Assembly (NCBI RefSeq): GCF_016055185.1
Contig: NZ_JAECVR010000019.1
Span: forward strand, 1 to 64,000
Reading direction: 5' to 3'
Source of the DNA: Paenactinomyces guangxiensis
GTDB taxonomy: Bacteria; Bacillota; Bacilli; Thermoactinomycetales; Thermoactinomycetaceae
DNA length: 64,000 bases
The position numbers were made by a program, and so were the translations under genes. Below are positions 9,225 to 17,352 of the stretch, one piece after another. How positions within the stretch are numbered: the first letter of the stretch is position 1; every line of letters starts with the position of its first letter. Below the pieces are notes generated by a model. It made no database searches. It saw nothing but the letters and a program-made list of their open reading frames with translations, and was not told where the DNA came from.

Positions 9225-10223
9225 AACCTCCTTACCTTATAAATAATAATAGAAATTTATAACTATGCGGGGCATTGTAACACTTATACCCTTATCCTTC
9301 TGACAATAAACATATAAAGTTATAAATAAACAGAAAAAGAATTGAATAAATTGAGTAGGAGGAGGTGACTAACCCCCGTCCTCTCACACCACCGTACGTC
9401 GTTCGGTATACGGCGGTTCACTTAAGTCTGACGAATTAGGTCATATCTTGCCTTTATGCTCTTTAAACCTTGACTCTGCCAGTAGGCAGAGTTTAGTGTT
9501 CGATGCAGTATAGGGCTACAAGCGATTCGCCAATATTTCTTACGTGTGTTACCCCATTCATAGGCTTTTTCTTTGGGAACTCCTAAAGAAATAAGCCTTT
9601 TTACTTTTGTTTTTGGCTTCTTCCATTGCTTCCAAAGGCACATTCTGAGCCTTCTGCGAAGCCATTCATCCAGTTGTTGGAATGGGGATGGGGTGTCCGC
9701 AAGAGAGAAGTAATTGCACCATCCTACCAGAAATACGTTGAGCTGCTCGATTCTTTGCTGTATGGTCAAAGGTTTGGAACGAGAGGTGATCTTCCGAACC
9801 CTTTGTTTTGCCCGCTTTATGCTTCCTTTGCTATACGAATTTTCGGTTGAAGATGGTAAGTGAAACTAAATCCTAAGAACTTTCGTCTCCAAGGACGATC
9901 TACTGCGCTTTTCTCTTGGTTGACCTTGAGTTTAAGCTTTTGCTCAATAATTGGGTGATCGATTGTTTGACTCTCTCGCCAGCTTTCCGTGTTCTGACAT
10001 AGATATTGCAGTCGCTTTTCGAGTTCCTTGTCTAACGTATCTAATATGATGTTGGACAGTAACGGACTCAGGGGCCCTCCTTGCGGGACACCCTCTTCAC
10101 TGGCAACTTTTATGCCATTCACCATGATTCCAGATTCCAGGTATTTGCGAATGAGTTTTAAAATCCGTTTATCTGGAATCTTCTTTGCGAGTAGTCCCAT
10201 GAGTTTATCATGGTTTACCCGAT

Positions 10224-12120
10224 GGTTGGTAGAAGGCAGCCTTGGGTTCCCCCTTGTACTGCCAGCCCCTAGCAGAACCCGACGTGCGGATTTCCCGCAT
10301 CGGGCTCCCCAAGATGATTCACTAATTTCGCTCATCAGATATTTGTATGGAGTAGCTTTGGATAGGGTAGTTTAAACCATTCCCTGCTGGTGAGGTAACT
10401 CCAATACAAACGGTGTCTTTGACTTCGTCGCCGTAGAGATCGGATCCATTGTCTCTGCACTTCTCTGAAGATGTAATTCAGTTTAGGTAGACAATGGTAA
10501 AGAGAAAAGTATTGGTAGAAACCTTTCAGCATCGTGGTCAGGTGTTTTTGTTGATCTCGACGTTTCCAACGGCTGTGTTTCTTTAGCCATTGGTGTACGC
10601 GGTCCAGGAATTTCCGACAGCTTTTCGTCGTTGGTATCCTCACTAGTGCGAACTTTCCTTTTCTATCTACTCCACATACATGTTTAAACCCAAGAAAATC
10701 GAAAGTCTCTGGACGTTCACCAAATTGGGCTTTACGTTCTTTCGCAAACCGTCCAAAGAGAATCAGTCGCGTCTTTTCTCTGGCCAGTTCCAGTCCGAAT
10801 TTCTTCATTCGCTCTTCGAGCAAAAGTTGAAATCCTTCCGCATCCCTCTTGTATTCGAAGCAGACTACAAAGTCATCGGCAAAACGAATCAAATATGCCT
10901 CTCCTTGGAACCATTTCTTGCACCGTTTCTCAAACCAGAGGTCAAGTACAAAATGGAGATAAATGTTTGCCAAGATGGGGCTAATAGGTCCGCCCTGCGG
11001 GCTGCCTTCATCGTTTCTCCTTACCACTCCATTCTCCATGACACCTGCTCTTAACCATTTGCCAATGAGACGAAGGATTACCGGGTCAGCGACCCGGTGT
11101 TTTACCATCTTCATCATCCAGTCATGATTGATGTGGTTGAAATATCCTCGAATATCAGCCTCAGATACATGTCGCACTTTTCGGGTCACAATACAAGTAC
11201 GCAGCTCTTTGAGTGCTTGATGCGGGTTACGTCCTGGACGAAAGCCATAGGAAAAGGACAGGAAGTCTTGTTCAAATATAGCTTCCAGGATTCTCGCTAC
11301 TGCTCGTTGTACCAGCCTGTCCTCTACCGTAGGTATTCCGAGTGGTCGAGTTTTCCCATCTCCCTTTGGAATGTCTACTCGTCGGACAGGTGGAGCTTTG
11401 TACTGGTTCCGTTTCAATCTTTTCCAGATGTCCTGAGTTCTTTCAACGATCTGCTCTTCGAATTTCTTGGCTGTTTCACCGTCTATACCGCTTGCGGCTT
11501 TCCTGTTCAGCATGCGCCACGTTTCTTGCAGAAACGCAGGTGTGATCAGGTGGGTAAGAGATGTAAAACGTATTTTCCTATCTTGTTGAGCTTTCTTAGC
11601 TATCCTGTTCAGTTTTGTTGACATACTTTTCTACCTCTGTGTGTAGGGTATGTTTCCCTGCCAGGCATTCATCCTGTCCTGCCGCTTCCCCCTGTACATG
11701 GCTTTCCCACGCTCCGAGTACTATCAGCAGGTCCGACTTCCACTATGGCATCCGCTCCCCTATGGATGGTCCTTTCAGTCGGCGTACTCCGTTTCCGAAG
11801 ACCATAGTGGATCTCCCGGGTTCCGTGACACTTCCTTTTCCGTCATGCCGTGCTCTCAGACCCCGCCGAGGTCTCCGATTTCCTCGCCCTTAACGGAAAT
11901 CTACTGTAGCCTTCCAAGTTTTCGACCTTGTCGGCCCTCGGATTTGAATCACGAGGCTCAATCGCTTCACTTGCGTTACGGCCTGAACGTCGCTCTGTCT
12001 ACGCTTAGTCTGTGTCGTTACCTTCACAGACCCAAGACTCGATTACGGGTAGGGCGGCTCGTTCCCTTTTCCCGTGCAGGAATTTCACCTGCTGAAAGTG
12101 CCCGGCTTAGCCCGGCGCAC
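10224..12120 (-). mobile_element. Second group II intron nested in the outer intron's RT gene
   Basis: On the minus strand the inserted element starts with GTGCGCCGGGCT at 12120, directly after the 'ENFF' codons of the outer RT. It carries a roughly 500-nt structured leader, an intact RT gene (11624-10335), and a 33-nt domain V at 10307-10275 with a GAAA loop (GAGCCCGATGCGGGAAATCC and its partner strand). A domain VI hairpin follows, ending near CTACCAAC at 10225. The outer RT reading resumes at 'VNHDKLM' just beyond. The exact 3' boundary is uncertain by about 3 nt, because the AC-ending junction would shift the outer frame. It differs from the outer intron in leader, domain V and protein, so it is not a self-copy. 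Confidence 0.88.
10335..11624 (-). CDS. Group II intron reverse transcriptase/maturase (inner intron)
   Basis: Intact protein of 429 aa. RT motifs in order: 'ASGIDGETAKKFEEQ' (about 44), 'KTRPLGIPTVEDRLVQRAVA', 'FSYGFRPGRNPHQAL', 'EADIRGYFNHINHDWMM', 'EGSPQGGPISPILANIYLH', and the catalytic 'IRFADDFVVCFE' (FADD box). A maturase (X) domain with 'MLKGFYQYFSLYHCLPKLNY' closes the protein. There is no C-terminal HNH endonuclease motif. Start ATG at 11624 is preceded by GAGG. This is the only intron protein in the window that looks active, and it could mobilise or splice its own RNA. Confidence 0.93.
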   Translation of the reverse strand: MSTKLNRIAKKAQQDRKIRFTSLTHLITPAFLQETWRMLNRKAASGIDGETAKKFEEQIVERTQDIWKRLKRNQYKAPPVRRVDIPKGDGKTRPLGIPTVEDRLVQRAVARILEAIFEQDFLSFSYGFRPGRNPHQALKELRTCIVTRKVRHVSEADIRGYFNHINHDWMMKMVKHRVADPVILRLIGKWLRAGVMENGVVRRNDEGSPQGGPISPILANIYLHFVLDLWFEKRCKKWFQGEAYLIRFADDFVVCFEYKRDAEGFQLLLEERMKKFGLELAREKTRLILFGRFAKERKAQFGERPETFDFLGFKHVCGVDRKGKFALVRIPTTKSCRKFLDRVHQWLKKHSRWKRRDQQKHLTTMLKGFYQYFSLYHCLPKLNYIFREVQRQWIRSLRRRSQRHRLYWSYLTSREWFKLPYPKLLHTNI

Positions 12121-13082
12121 CAAAGAAGTTCTCAAGGTCTAGGTCGACAACCCATCGATAGCCACTCTCGATGTATTCCTTTGCTTTTCTAACTGCGTCA
12201 TGTCCTCGTTTCTTTGGGCGAAATCCGTAGCTATGGTTAGAAAAGTTTGGGTCAAAGATCGGGGTAAGAACTTGGGCGATGGCTTGTTGTATGAAACGGT
12301 CGGTCACGGTAGGAACACCTAATAGCCGAACGCTTCCGTTCGGTTTCGGGATTTCGACTCGACGGACAGGCATCGGTTCATAGGTTCCATCTTCGATGGA
12401 AGCCCGAATCGAGGTCCAGTAGTGCTGGATGTGCGCTCGTAGGGATTCTACCGGCATTCCATCCACACCATGGCTTCCTTTGTTCTTTTCCACTTGTTTC
12501 CCGTGACAACAGTTGTTTCATTAACATCGACATAACCTTCCTCGTGAACGTTTCGGTCTATTTGTGCCATTCTTTACTCCACCCTCTTGGAGTCCCCCGT
12601 GGGATTCACCACTTCCTCCTCCAAGTAAGCCTATTTCAGGTTGTCTGTCTCATCGTAAAGAATGAACGCCTAGTGAATCGTTCTTCCTCAGTGTTCAGCC
12701 CTTCCTCTTTCAGGCGTCCCCTACTTGAGTACTATGGCGTCTGCTGACTTCTGACCGCTCAGCCTTTCCTCACGAAAAGGGTTACCATGTGGGCATGGCA
12801 TTTCGGTCAGACCTCCCCGGGTAAGAGCGTAGTCTTTCACTCCATCTATCTGCCTCATTTTCTCTCGCCCACCTTCGGTAGCAAGGACTTTATCTTGTTT
12901 TGCAAACTCATCCAATGAGCGCTAGCCTCGTATGAGGTTCGTGTTCCTCAGACCGGAGATTTGCCGCCGGCTTCCTTCATATTCCGCCTCGCGGCGGACA
13001 CCCTTGCCTTAAGCTAATGGCTACTGCTACCTTCACCATTCGGGACTTTCACCCTATAGACTACGCCCATGCCGGGCGCACA

Positions 13083-13112
13083 AATAAAAACCTACACCGC
13101 TTCGGATGTAGG
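13083..13112 (-). terminator. Terminator of the tRNA-Ala gene and group IIC intron target
   Basis: On the minus strand a stem CCTACA...TGTAGG with an 10-nt loop region is followed by GGTTTTTATTT. It lies 10 bp beyond the tRNA 3' end. The outer intron begins immediately after this U-tract. Confidence 0.9.
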
Positions 13113-13121
13113 TTGGATTTT

Positions 13122-13197
13122 TGGTGGAGCTAAGCGGGGTCGAACCGCTGACCTCCTGCTTGCAAGGCAGGCGCTCTCCCAGCTGAGCTATAGCCCC
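13122..13197 (-). tRNA. tRNA-Ala (anticodon TGC)
   Basis: A complete 76-nt cloverleaf read on the minus strand: it begins GGGGCTATAGCTCAGCTGGG, the anticodon loop is CTTGCAA (anticodon TGC, decoding GCA and by wobble other Ala codons), the T-arm contains GGTTCGACC, and the encoded 3' end is GCTCCACCA. It is an isolated tRNA gene between a pseudogene and the intron; the terminator follows directly. Confidence 0.97.
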
Positions 13198-13314
13198 ATA
13201 TTCTGCTGCACTGGGACTATAGTATACAATAGAAAAACCAAAGTCAAGTTTAGCTTTCTATACAGTCTGCCTCACTTTTAAGAATTGCGGGCATTTTAAT
13301 GACGATAGGCCTGC

Positions 13315-14027
13315 TTATTGATCTGTATCCGACATCTCCTTCCACATGCGATTCAACTTTTCATACGAAGACGGGTACTCGGCTTGATACTGCAAAAAGG
13401 TGGGGATTGGGTAGCGGACTCCCCCTTTGTGCGTTCCGTTAAGGCCGTCTACCATTTCTTGTGCCCGTTTATACGGAAAAGAAAAGGGCATCTCATGATC
13501 ATGGGTTTGCCCGAAAACCCGGTCTTCGTAACAGGAAAGGATTACCTGCGGCTCCCCGCTCTGCTTGGTGCGAATCACAATGTCGGCACAGTCCGCCCTC
13601 GCACTGAAATGGGAGGTAAGAGCCCCTCCATTTTTATATAAGGCGGCGGCTACCATGCGTATCACTTGTGCGGAATTCCCATACACTAACACCAAGTCCG
13701 GTTGAAACGCCGCTCTTTTCAACGGACTGATCAACACGGTTCCCTTCTCCTCATCCGTAAACTCTGGAACGGCGGCTTCCGCTTCCTTCCCTGCTTCCAT
13801 CGTCTCTGTATACATCCCGCAGGCAAGAGTTCCTCCTTCGTAATCGCCTGGCAAATACTTAATTGTACACCAAAATCGCGAAAGGGGCGTTTCGCTCGTT
13901 CCGGCAAGGGTTCCTCACTGTTCATGACACGAATGGCCAGCGGAAAAGTATCCGGTCGAACATGTTTTTCTAACTCTTCAGCCACTTGTACCGGTTTCAT
14001 ACCCATCCACTCCCCTGTGCGGTTCAT
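13315..14027 (-). pseudogene. DUF169 family protein, internally deleted and frameshifted
   Basis: The N-terminal part (14027 to about 13860) reads 'LEKHVRPDTFPLAIRV' through 'RRPFRDFGVQLSICQAI'. The rest continues in another frame from about 13855 with 'YEGGTLACGMYTETMEAGKE' through 'DRVFGQTHDHEMPFSFPY'. In intact DUF169 proteins about 35 residues, including the 'ARRYGW' and Cys-Pro-rich segments, lie between these blocks. They are missing here, so the lesion is a deletion that also shifts the frame. DUF169 proteins are of unknown biochemical function. The gene lies directly upstream of tRNA-Ala on the same strand. Confidence 0.82.
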
Positions 14028-14182
14028 TTCCCCTTTTACTTTGTTTTCGCACTATTCACCGCAAAACCTTTTTTCCAGGGAAACTTCAAACTTTTATACT
14101 TACCGCTAATTGATGCAACCGCCTACAACTGGTTCCAAGGAGCTTCTCCGAGACTTCATACCTCGCAGTTCACGGGAAGCGG

Positions 14183-14932
14183 TCAACAGACCCGCTCCGC
14201 CAGCCGGTCTAAAAATCGGGCGATTTCCTTTATTTTAGGGCGTTTCTTGATATCGAACGAGATCGCCCGGGTAACCAATTCATCAAGTTCAGGAGGACAA
14301 TTGGGACAATAGGTGGAAACGGGCGGGATGAACAGCCCGCTGGCCATTGGGTTTCTCCCTGTCAACATATGGTAGATCATCACGCCCAGTGTGTAAGAGT
14401 CATAGAGGTAATCTGTTTCACGATCATCTAAAAAGTCGCCCATCCCCTTCCCCACTCCTTTAGGCAGTGCACCGAGCGGGCCTCCGTAAAGAAAACGGAT
14501 TGCTTTCCCCGGGGCCAGGACAATATTCTGCGGATGAACCAAGGTAAATTGATGTTCCTCATAAAGACGCAACAAATGGCTGGTAATACCTCGAACAATC
14601 CAGCACATTTCCGAAATAGACAGAGGGGTATTCTGATGCAGATAATGGGCCAGCAGTTTCCCTTCAAGGCGATGGAATACCTGGTACAGTATATCATTCT
14701 CTATAAAAACTTCGCGTACAGGAAAAAATACCGCATCATCCCGGGACAGGATCTGTTCCTTTTGAATTTTGTCACTGACTGCTCTCACATCAAGCGCATG
14801 AATAAACCGGGTCTGCAGTCCCCTTGTGCGCGAACTCACTTCTGTAAAATATAAAATTCCGATAACAAATGGAAAGGATTTCAGCACACGGTATGTATTT
14901 CGTATCCATTCTCCCTGTACTTTCATTTCCAT
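14183..14932 (-). CDS. Degenerate protein kinase-like protein (probable pseudokinase)
   Basis: Protein of 249 aa with the C-lobe outline of a Ser/Thr kinase fold. 'FTLVHPQNIVLAPG' occupies the place of the HRDxxxxN catalytic loop but lacks the catalytic Asp. 'FLYGG' stands where DFG would be. 'DSYTLGVMIYHMLTGRNP' matches the helix-F region, and 'SFDIKKRPKIKEIARFL' matches the C-terminal conserved Arg region. The N-lobe has no clear Gly-rich loop or VAIK lysine. Start ATG has AAAGGAG at good spacing. The gene is monocistronic and has no membrane helix. A scaffold or regulatory role is an inference; B. subtilis YabT, a true kinase normally next to spoIIE, is a possible distant relative. Confidence 0.7.
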   Translation of the reverse strand: MEMKVQGEWIRNTYRVLKSFPFVIGILYFTEVSSRTRGLQTRFIHALDVRAVSDKIQKEQILSRDDAVFFPVREVFIENDILYQVFHRLEGKLLAHYLHQNTPLSISEMCWIVRGITSHLLRLYEEHQFTLVHPQNIVLAPGKAIRFLYGGPLGALPKGVGKGMGDFLDDRETDYLYDSYTLGVMIYHMLTGRNPMASGLFIPPVSTYCPNCPPELDELVTRAISFDIKKRPKIKEIARFLDRLAERVC

Positions 14933-15383
14933 GCTGCAATTCTCCTTTAATCCTTTCTTTTCTGTGAAAGTGTGTCAAACGGGGGAAGGCAGACTTCTGT
15001 CTCGCTCCCGGCCAGTCGCTAAAAGATCGCTCCCAAGAATTCTGCTTCCCCGGCATGATTCACACTTTTATTCCCGATTGTACCGACGAGTTATGAAAGT
15101 TTACCAATCAGCCTAATCAAATCTGTTGATAAAATATATTTTTCTATTCTCCGGATCGTAGAATATGTTGCCCTTTTTTAACACATCGTTATATAACTAT
15201 GTTTTATTCTATCATGATCCCGTTAAAGCGTGTAGACATTGGGTTTTTCTTCATTATTTTTACAGGTGACTTTCACCCCGCCTGTTAATGAAAGCTTTAA
15301 CAAAATAGATAGGAAGCTTCAAGTTGCTATGATAAACTGTTAACAACAGTATTTTCAGATAAATAACACAGGCAGGTGTTCCC
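14933..15383. other. Intergenic region, divergent upstream regions
   Basis: A 450-bp AT-rich gap between the pseudokinase gene (minus) and the MFS gene (plus), so promoters for both probably lie here. I see no convincing RNA structure, operator or coding sequence. Confidence 0.5.
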
Positions 15384-16682
15384 ATGAACAACAAAGCTGT
15401 CCGGAGTTGGGTCATGTATGATTGGGCCAACTCCGCCTTTGCAACAACTATTTTGGCTGCAGTCATGCCTATTTTCTACTTTGATGTCGCCTCAAAGGGA
15501 TTGAATCCGGCCACCTCCACCGCTTACTGGGGATATACTCAGTCGATTGCTCTCATCTTCGTTGTGATCCTGTCCCCTATTCTCGGCGCTATCGCCGATG
15601 CTTCAAGTTCAAAAAAACAATTTCTTCGCTTTTTTACCTATATGGGAGTCCTTTCTTCCCTTCTCATGTTCACTATTGGTGAAGGAGAATGGCTTTGGGC
15701 TTCTGTCCTTGTCATTCTGGGAACCTTAGCCTTTTCCGGGGGCAATGTTTTTTATGATGCTTTTTTGACAGATATCGCTCCGGAGGAAAAGCGGGATATG
15801 GTGTCTTCCCGGGGTTATGCTTTTGGTTATATTGGAGGCGGGATTCTCCTGGCCATTAACCTGGCCATGATCACCTACCACGACAGCTTTTCCCTCAGCA
15901 AACTGGCAGCAACTCAAATATCGTTTCTCTCTGTCGGGCTCTGGTGGTTTTTCTTCTCCTTGCCCCTATTCCGAAACGTCCACGAGAAAAAACGGGACAA
16001 TGGGATCAAACAAACACCGATGTCCCAAATCCTTAACGGATTTAGAAGTGTAGCCAAAACGATAAAAGAAATTAGAAAGTATCCCGAATTACTAAAATTC
16101 CTCATCGCGTACTGGTTCTTTAGCGACGGAATTAATACGATCATCAAAATGGCTACTATATACGGGCGGGAAATCGGAATCGAACAAACCGACCTGATCG
16201 CCGCTCTCCTTATTACCCAATTTGTCGGATTTCCCTGTACCCTGTTGTTTGGGAAGGTAGCGGAAAAGGTGGGTTCAAAAAATACCCTGCTGATCACCTT
16301 AGTCTTCTACCTGGTGATTGTTTCCCTCGGTTTCTTCATGACCTCCTCCTTCCATTTTTATCTGTTGGCCATTATGGTCGGACTGGTTCAGGGAGGAAGT
16401 CAGGCCATCAGCCGTTCCATCTTCAGCCGGATGGTTCCGGTTCATCGCAACGCAGAGTTTTTCGGATTTTTCGGACTGTCCGGCAAATTCGCTTCCGTTT
16501 TTGGGCCCGCAGTTTTCGGATTCGCCGGACAACTGATGAACTCCAGCCGGGCAGGAATCCTTTCCGTCGCGATCTTTTTTATTGTGGGGATTCTTCTGCT
16601 ACTGATCGTAAATCCGGAAAAGGGTAAAGAACAGGCGATGTCCGGAGAGCAAAGTGATTACGGCCAGTCCGGGGCTGTGTAG
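15384..16682 (+). CDS. MFS transporter, UMF1 family
   Basis: Membrane protein of 432 aa with about 12 helices. The N-terminus 'VRSWVMYDWANSAFATTILA' and 'GNVFYDAFLTDIAPEEKRDM' with 'SSRGYAFGYIGGGILLAINL' are characteristic of the UMF1 (Atg22-like) branch of the major facilitator superfamily. 'VQGGSQAISRSIFSRMVP' is a second conserved cytoplasmic loop. Bacterial UMF1 substrates are mostly unknown; Atg22 exports amino acids from the yeast vacuole. The start is ATG after CAGGCAGG. It is a stand-alone gene. Confidence 0.9.
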   Translation: MNNKAVRSWVMYDWANSAFATTILAAVMPIFYFDVASKGLNPATSTAYWGYTQSIALIFVVILSPILGAIADASSSKKQFLRFFTYMGVLSSLLMFTIGEGEWLWASVLVILGTLAFSGGNVFYDAFLTDIAPEEKRDMVSSRGYAFGYIGGGILLAINLAMITYHDSFSLSKLAATQISFLSVGLWWFFFSLPLFRNVHEKKRDNGIKQTPMSQILNGFRSVAKTIKEIRKYPELLKFLIAYWFFSDGINTIIKMATIYGREIGIEQTDLIAALLITQFVGFPCTLLFGKVAEKVGSKNTLLITLVFYLVIVSLGFFMTSSFHFYLLAIMVGLVQGGSQAISRSIFSRMVPVHRNAEFFGFFGLSGKFASVFGPAVFGFAGQLMNSSRAGILSVAIFFIVGILLLLIVNPEKGKEQAMSGEQSDYGQSGAV

Positions 16683-16788
16683 GTTTTGTGGAATGAAATA
16701 CTATGAAAAGAACAGCGCAAACAGCCGTAAGGAAAGGTTTATGAGCATTCCAACAGGGCTCATGTTAGCATAAAAGGGGATAAAAGTT

Positions 16789-17211
16789 ATGGAATTTTTG
16801 GAGTTGAGAACCAAAAATGAACTTCTGGCATCATATCCTGTGATGATAGATTTTTGCCCGGACTTAAGCCAAAATGAGTACCTTGATTACATACAAGAAA
16901 TGATAAACGAGGCACACCGTCTCTTCTCTCTGAAAATAAATGGAAAAATTGTTTCGGTTGCCACCGTTTCCATCCGGACTGATTTGTCAAACGGCCGACA
17001 TTTATGGATTTCTGAACTTGTAACATCATCCGTTGAGCGGTCAAAGGGCTATGGAAAAGTAATGATGAACTACTTAAAAGAATTTGCTGTAAAACAAAAC
17101 TGCAAAAAGATTATTCTTTTTTCAGGCTTGGCCCGGCATCAGGCGCATCATTTTTGGGAAAACCATATGGGATTTGAGAAACGGGGTTTTGTGTTTAAAC
17201 TTGACATGTAG
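16789..17211 (+). CDS. GNAT family N-acetyltransferase
   Basis: Cytoplasmic acetyltransferase of 140 aa. The acetyl-CoA-binding motif A appears as 'VERSKGYGKVMMNYLKEFA' (RxxGYG), preceded by the strand 'LWISELVTSS'. The C-terminal 'HHFWENHMGFEKRGFVFKL' matches motif B ('F..k.GF'). The start is ATG after AAAAGGGG. The substrate cannot be assigned. A terminator follows immediately. Confidence 0.88.
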   Translation: MEFLELRTKNELLASYPVMIDFCPDLSQNEYLDYIQEMINEAHRLFSLKINGKIVSVATVSIRTDLSNGRHLWISELVTSSVERSKGYGKVMMNYLKEFAVKQNCKKIILFSGLARHQAHHFWENHMGFEKRGFVFKLDM

Positions 17212-17214
17212 ACA

Positions 17215-17263
17215 AAAGCTCCTCCTTTGTGGATATAGCCACAGAGGAAGAGCTTTATTTTTT
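17215..17263 (+). terminator. Intrinsic terminator of the acetyltransferase gene
   Basis: Long stem AAAGCTCC...TTTGTGG / CCACAGAGGAAGAGCTTT with loop ATATAG, followed by ATTTTTT. Confidence 0.88.
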
Positions 17264-17352
17264 CTGGTCTATTTTTTTATTTCAGCTTTGATTTCCGCCG
17301 GAACAGGCCCTTTTCTTTTGCTTGTGTTAACAGTAGACTCTATCAGCAACAC

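Larger units (their letters stand above)
9422..12537 (-). pseudogene. Reverse transcriptase/maturase of the outer group IIC intron, broken
   Basis: Pieces of one RT/maturase, read on the minus strand: start region near 12537 ('MLMKQLLSRE'), N-terminal RT part 12493-12121 ('KNKGSHGVDGMPVESLRAHI' to 'WVVDLDLENFF'), then 1.9 kb of inserted intron, then 'VNHDKLMGLLAKK' and 'EEGVPQGGPLSPLLSN' (about 10220-10045), and the maturase end 9820-9422 ('QRIEQLNVFLVGWCNYFSLA'). Lesions seen: a frameshift near 12510; the inner intron; a deletion near 10012 that removes the start of the YADD catalytic box, leaving only 'DCNIYV' in another frame; single-base deletions near 9950 and 9817. It cannot make a working enzyme. 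Confidence 0.9.
9350..13081 (-). mobile_element. Group IIC intron (outer), decayed, split by a second intron
   Basis: On the minus strand the element begins with GTGCGCCCGGCATGGGCG at 13081 and continues with sequence closely matching the 5' domain I of the O. iheyensis group IIC intron ('AGTCTATAGGGTGAAAGTCC' and later 'CTTACCCGGGGAGGTCTG'). It ends with domain V (about 9388-9419) and a domain VI whose 3' side reads CCTACTCAAT, giving the 3' end at 9350. The 5' exon is the U-tract of the tRNA-Ala terminator, the typical IIC target. Domain V lacks 2 nt beside the GAAC loop compared with the remnant at 19.5 kb. Its reverse-transcriptase gene is broken, and a full second intron lies inside it. 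The intron is probably inactive (inference). Confidence 0.92.

Noticed and set aside
9240-9349. Arginine (ArgR) box or T-box before the amino-acid ABC operon
   Set aside because: The AT-rich region has ATAAAT-type strings but no convincing ARG-box pair and no T-box core, so the substrate cannot be inferred.
11640-12200. Plus-strand open frames within the inner intron
   Set aside because: They are antisense to the structured 5' leader and the RT genes of the introns and show no recognisable protein motifs.
13300-13330. Additional tRNA genes in the 13 kb region
   Set aside because: Only the tRNA-Ala cloverleaf is complete; other GGTTCGA-like strings are within pseudogene or intron sequence.
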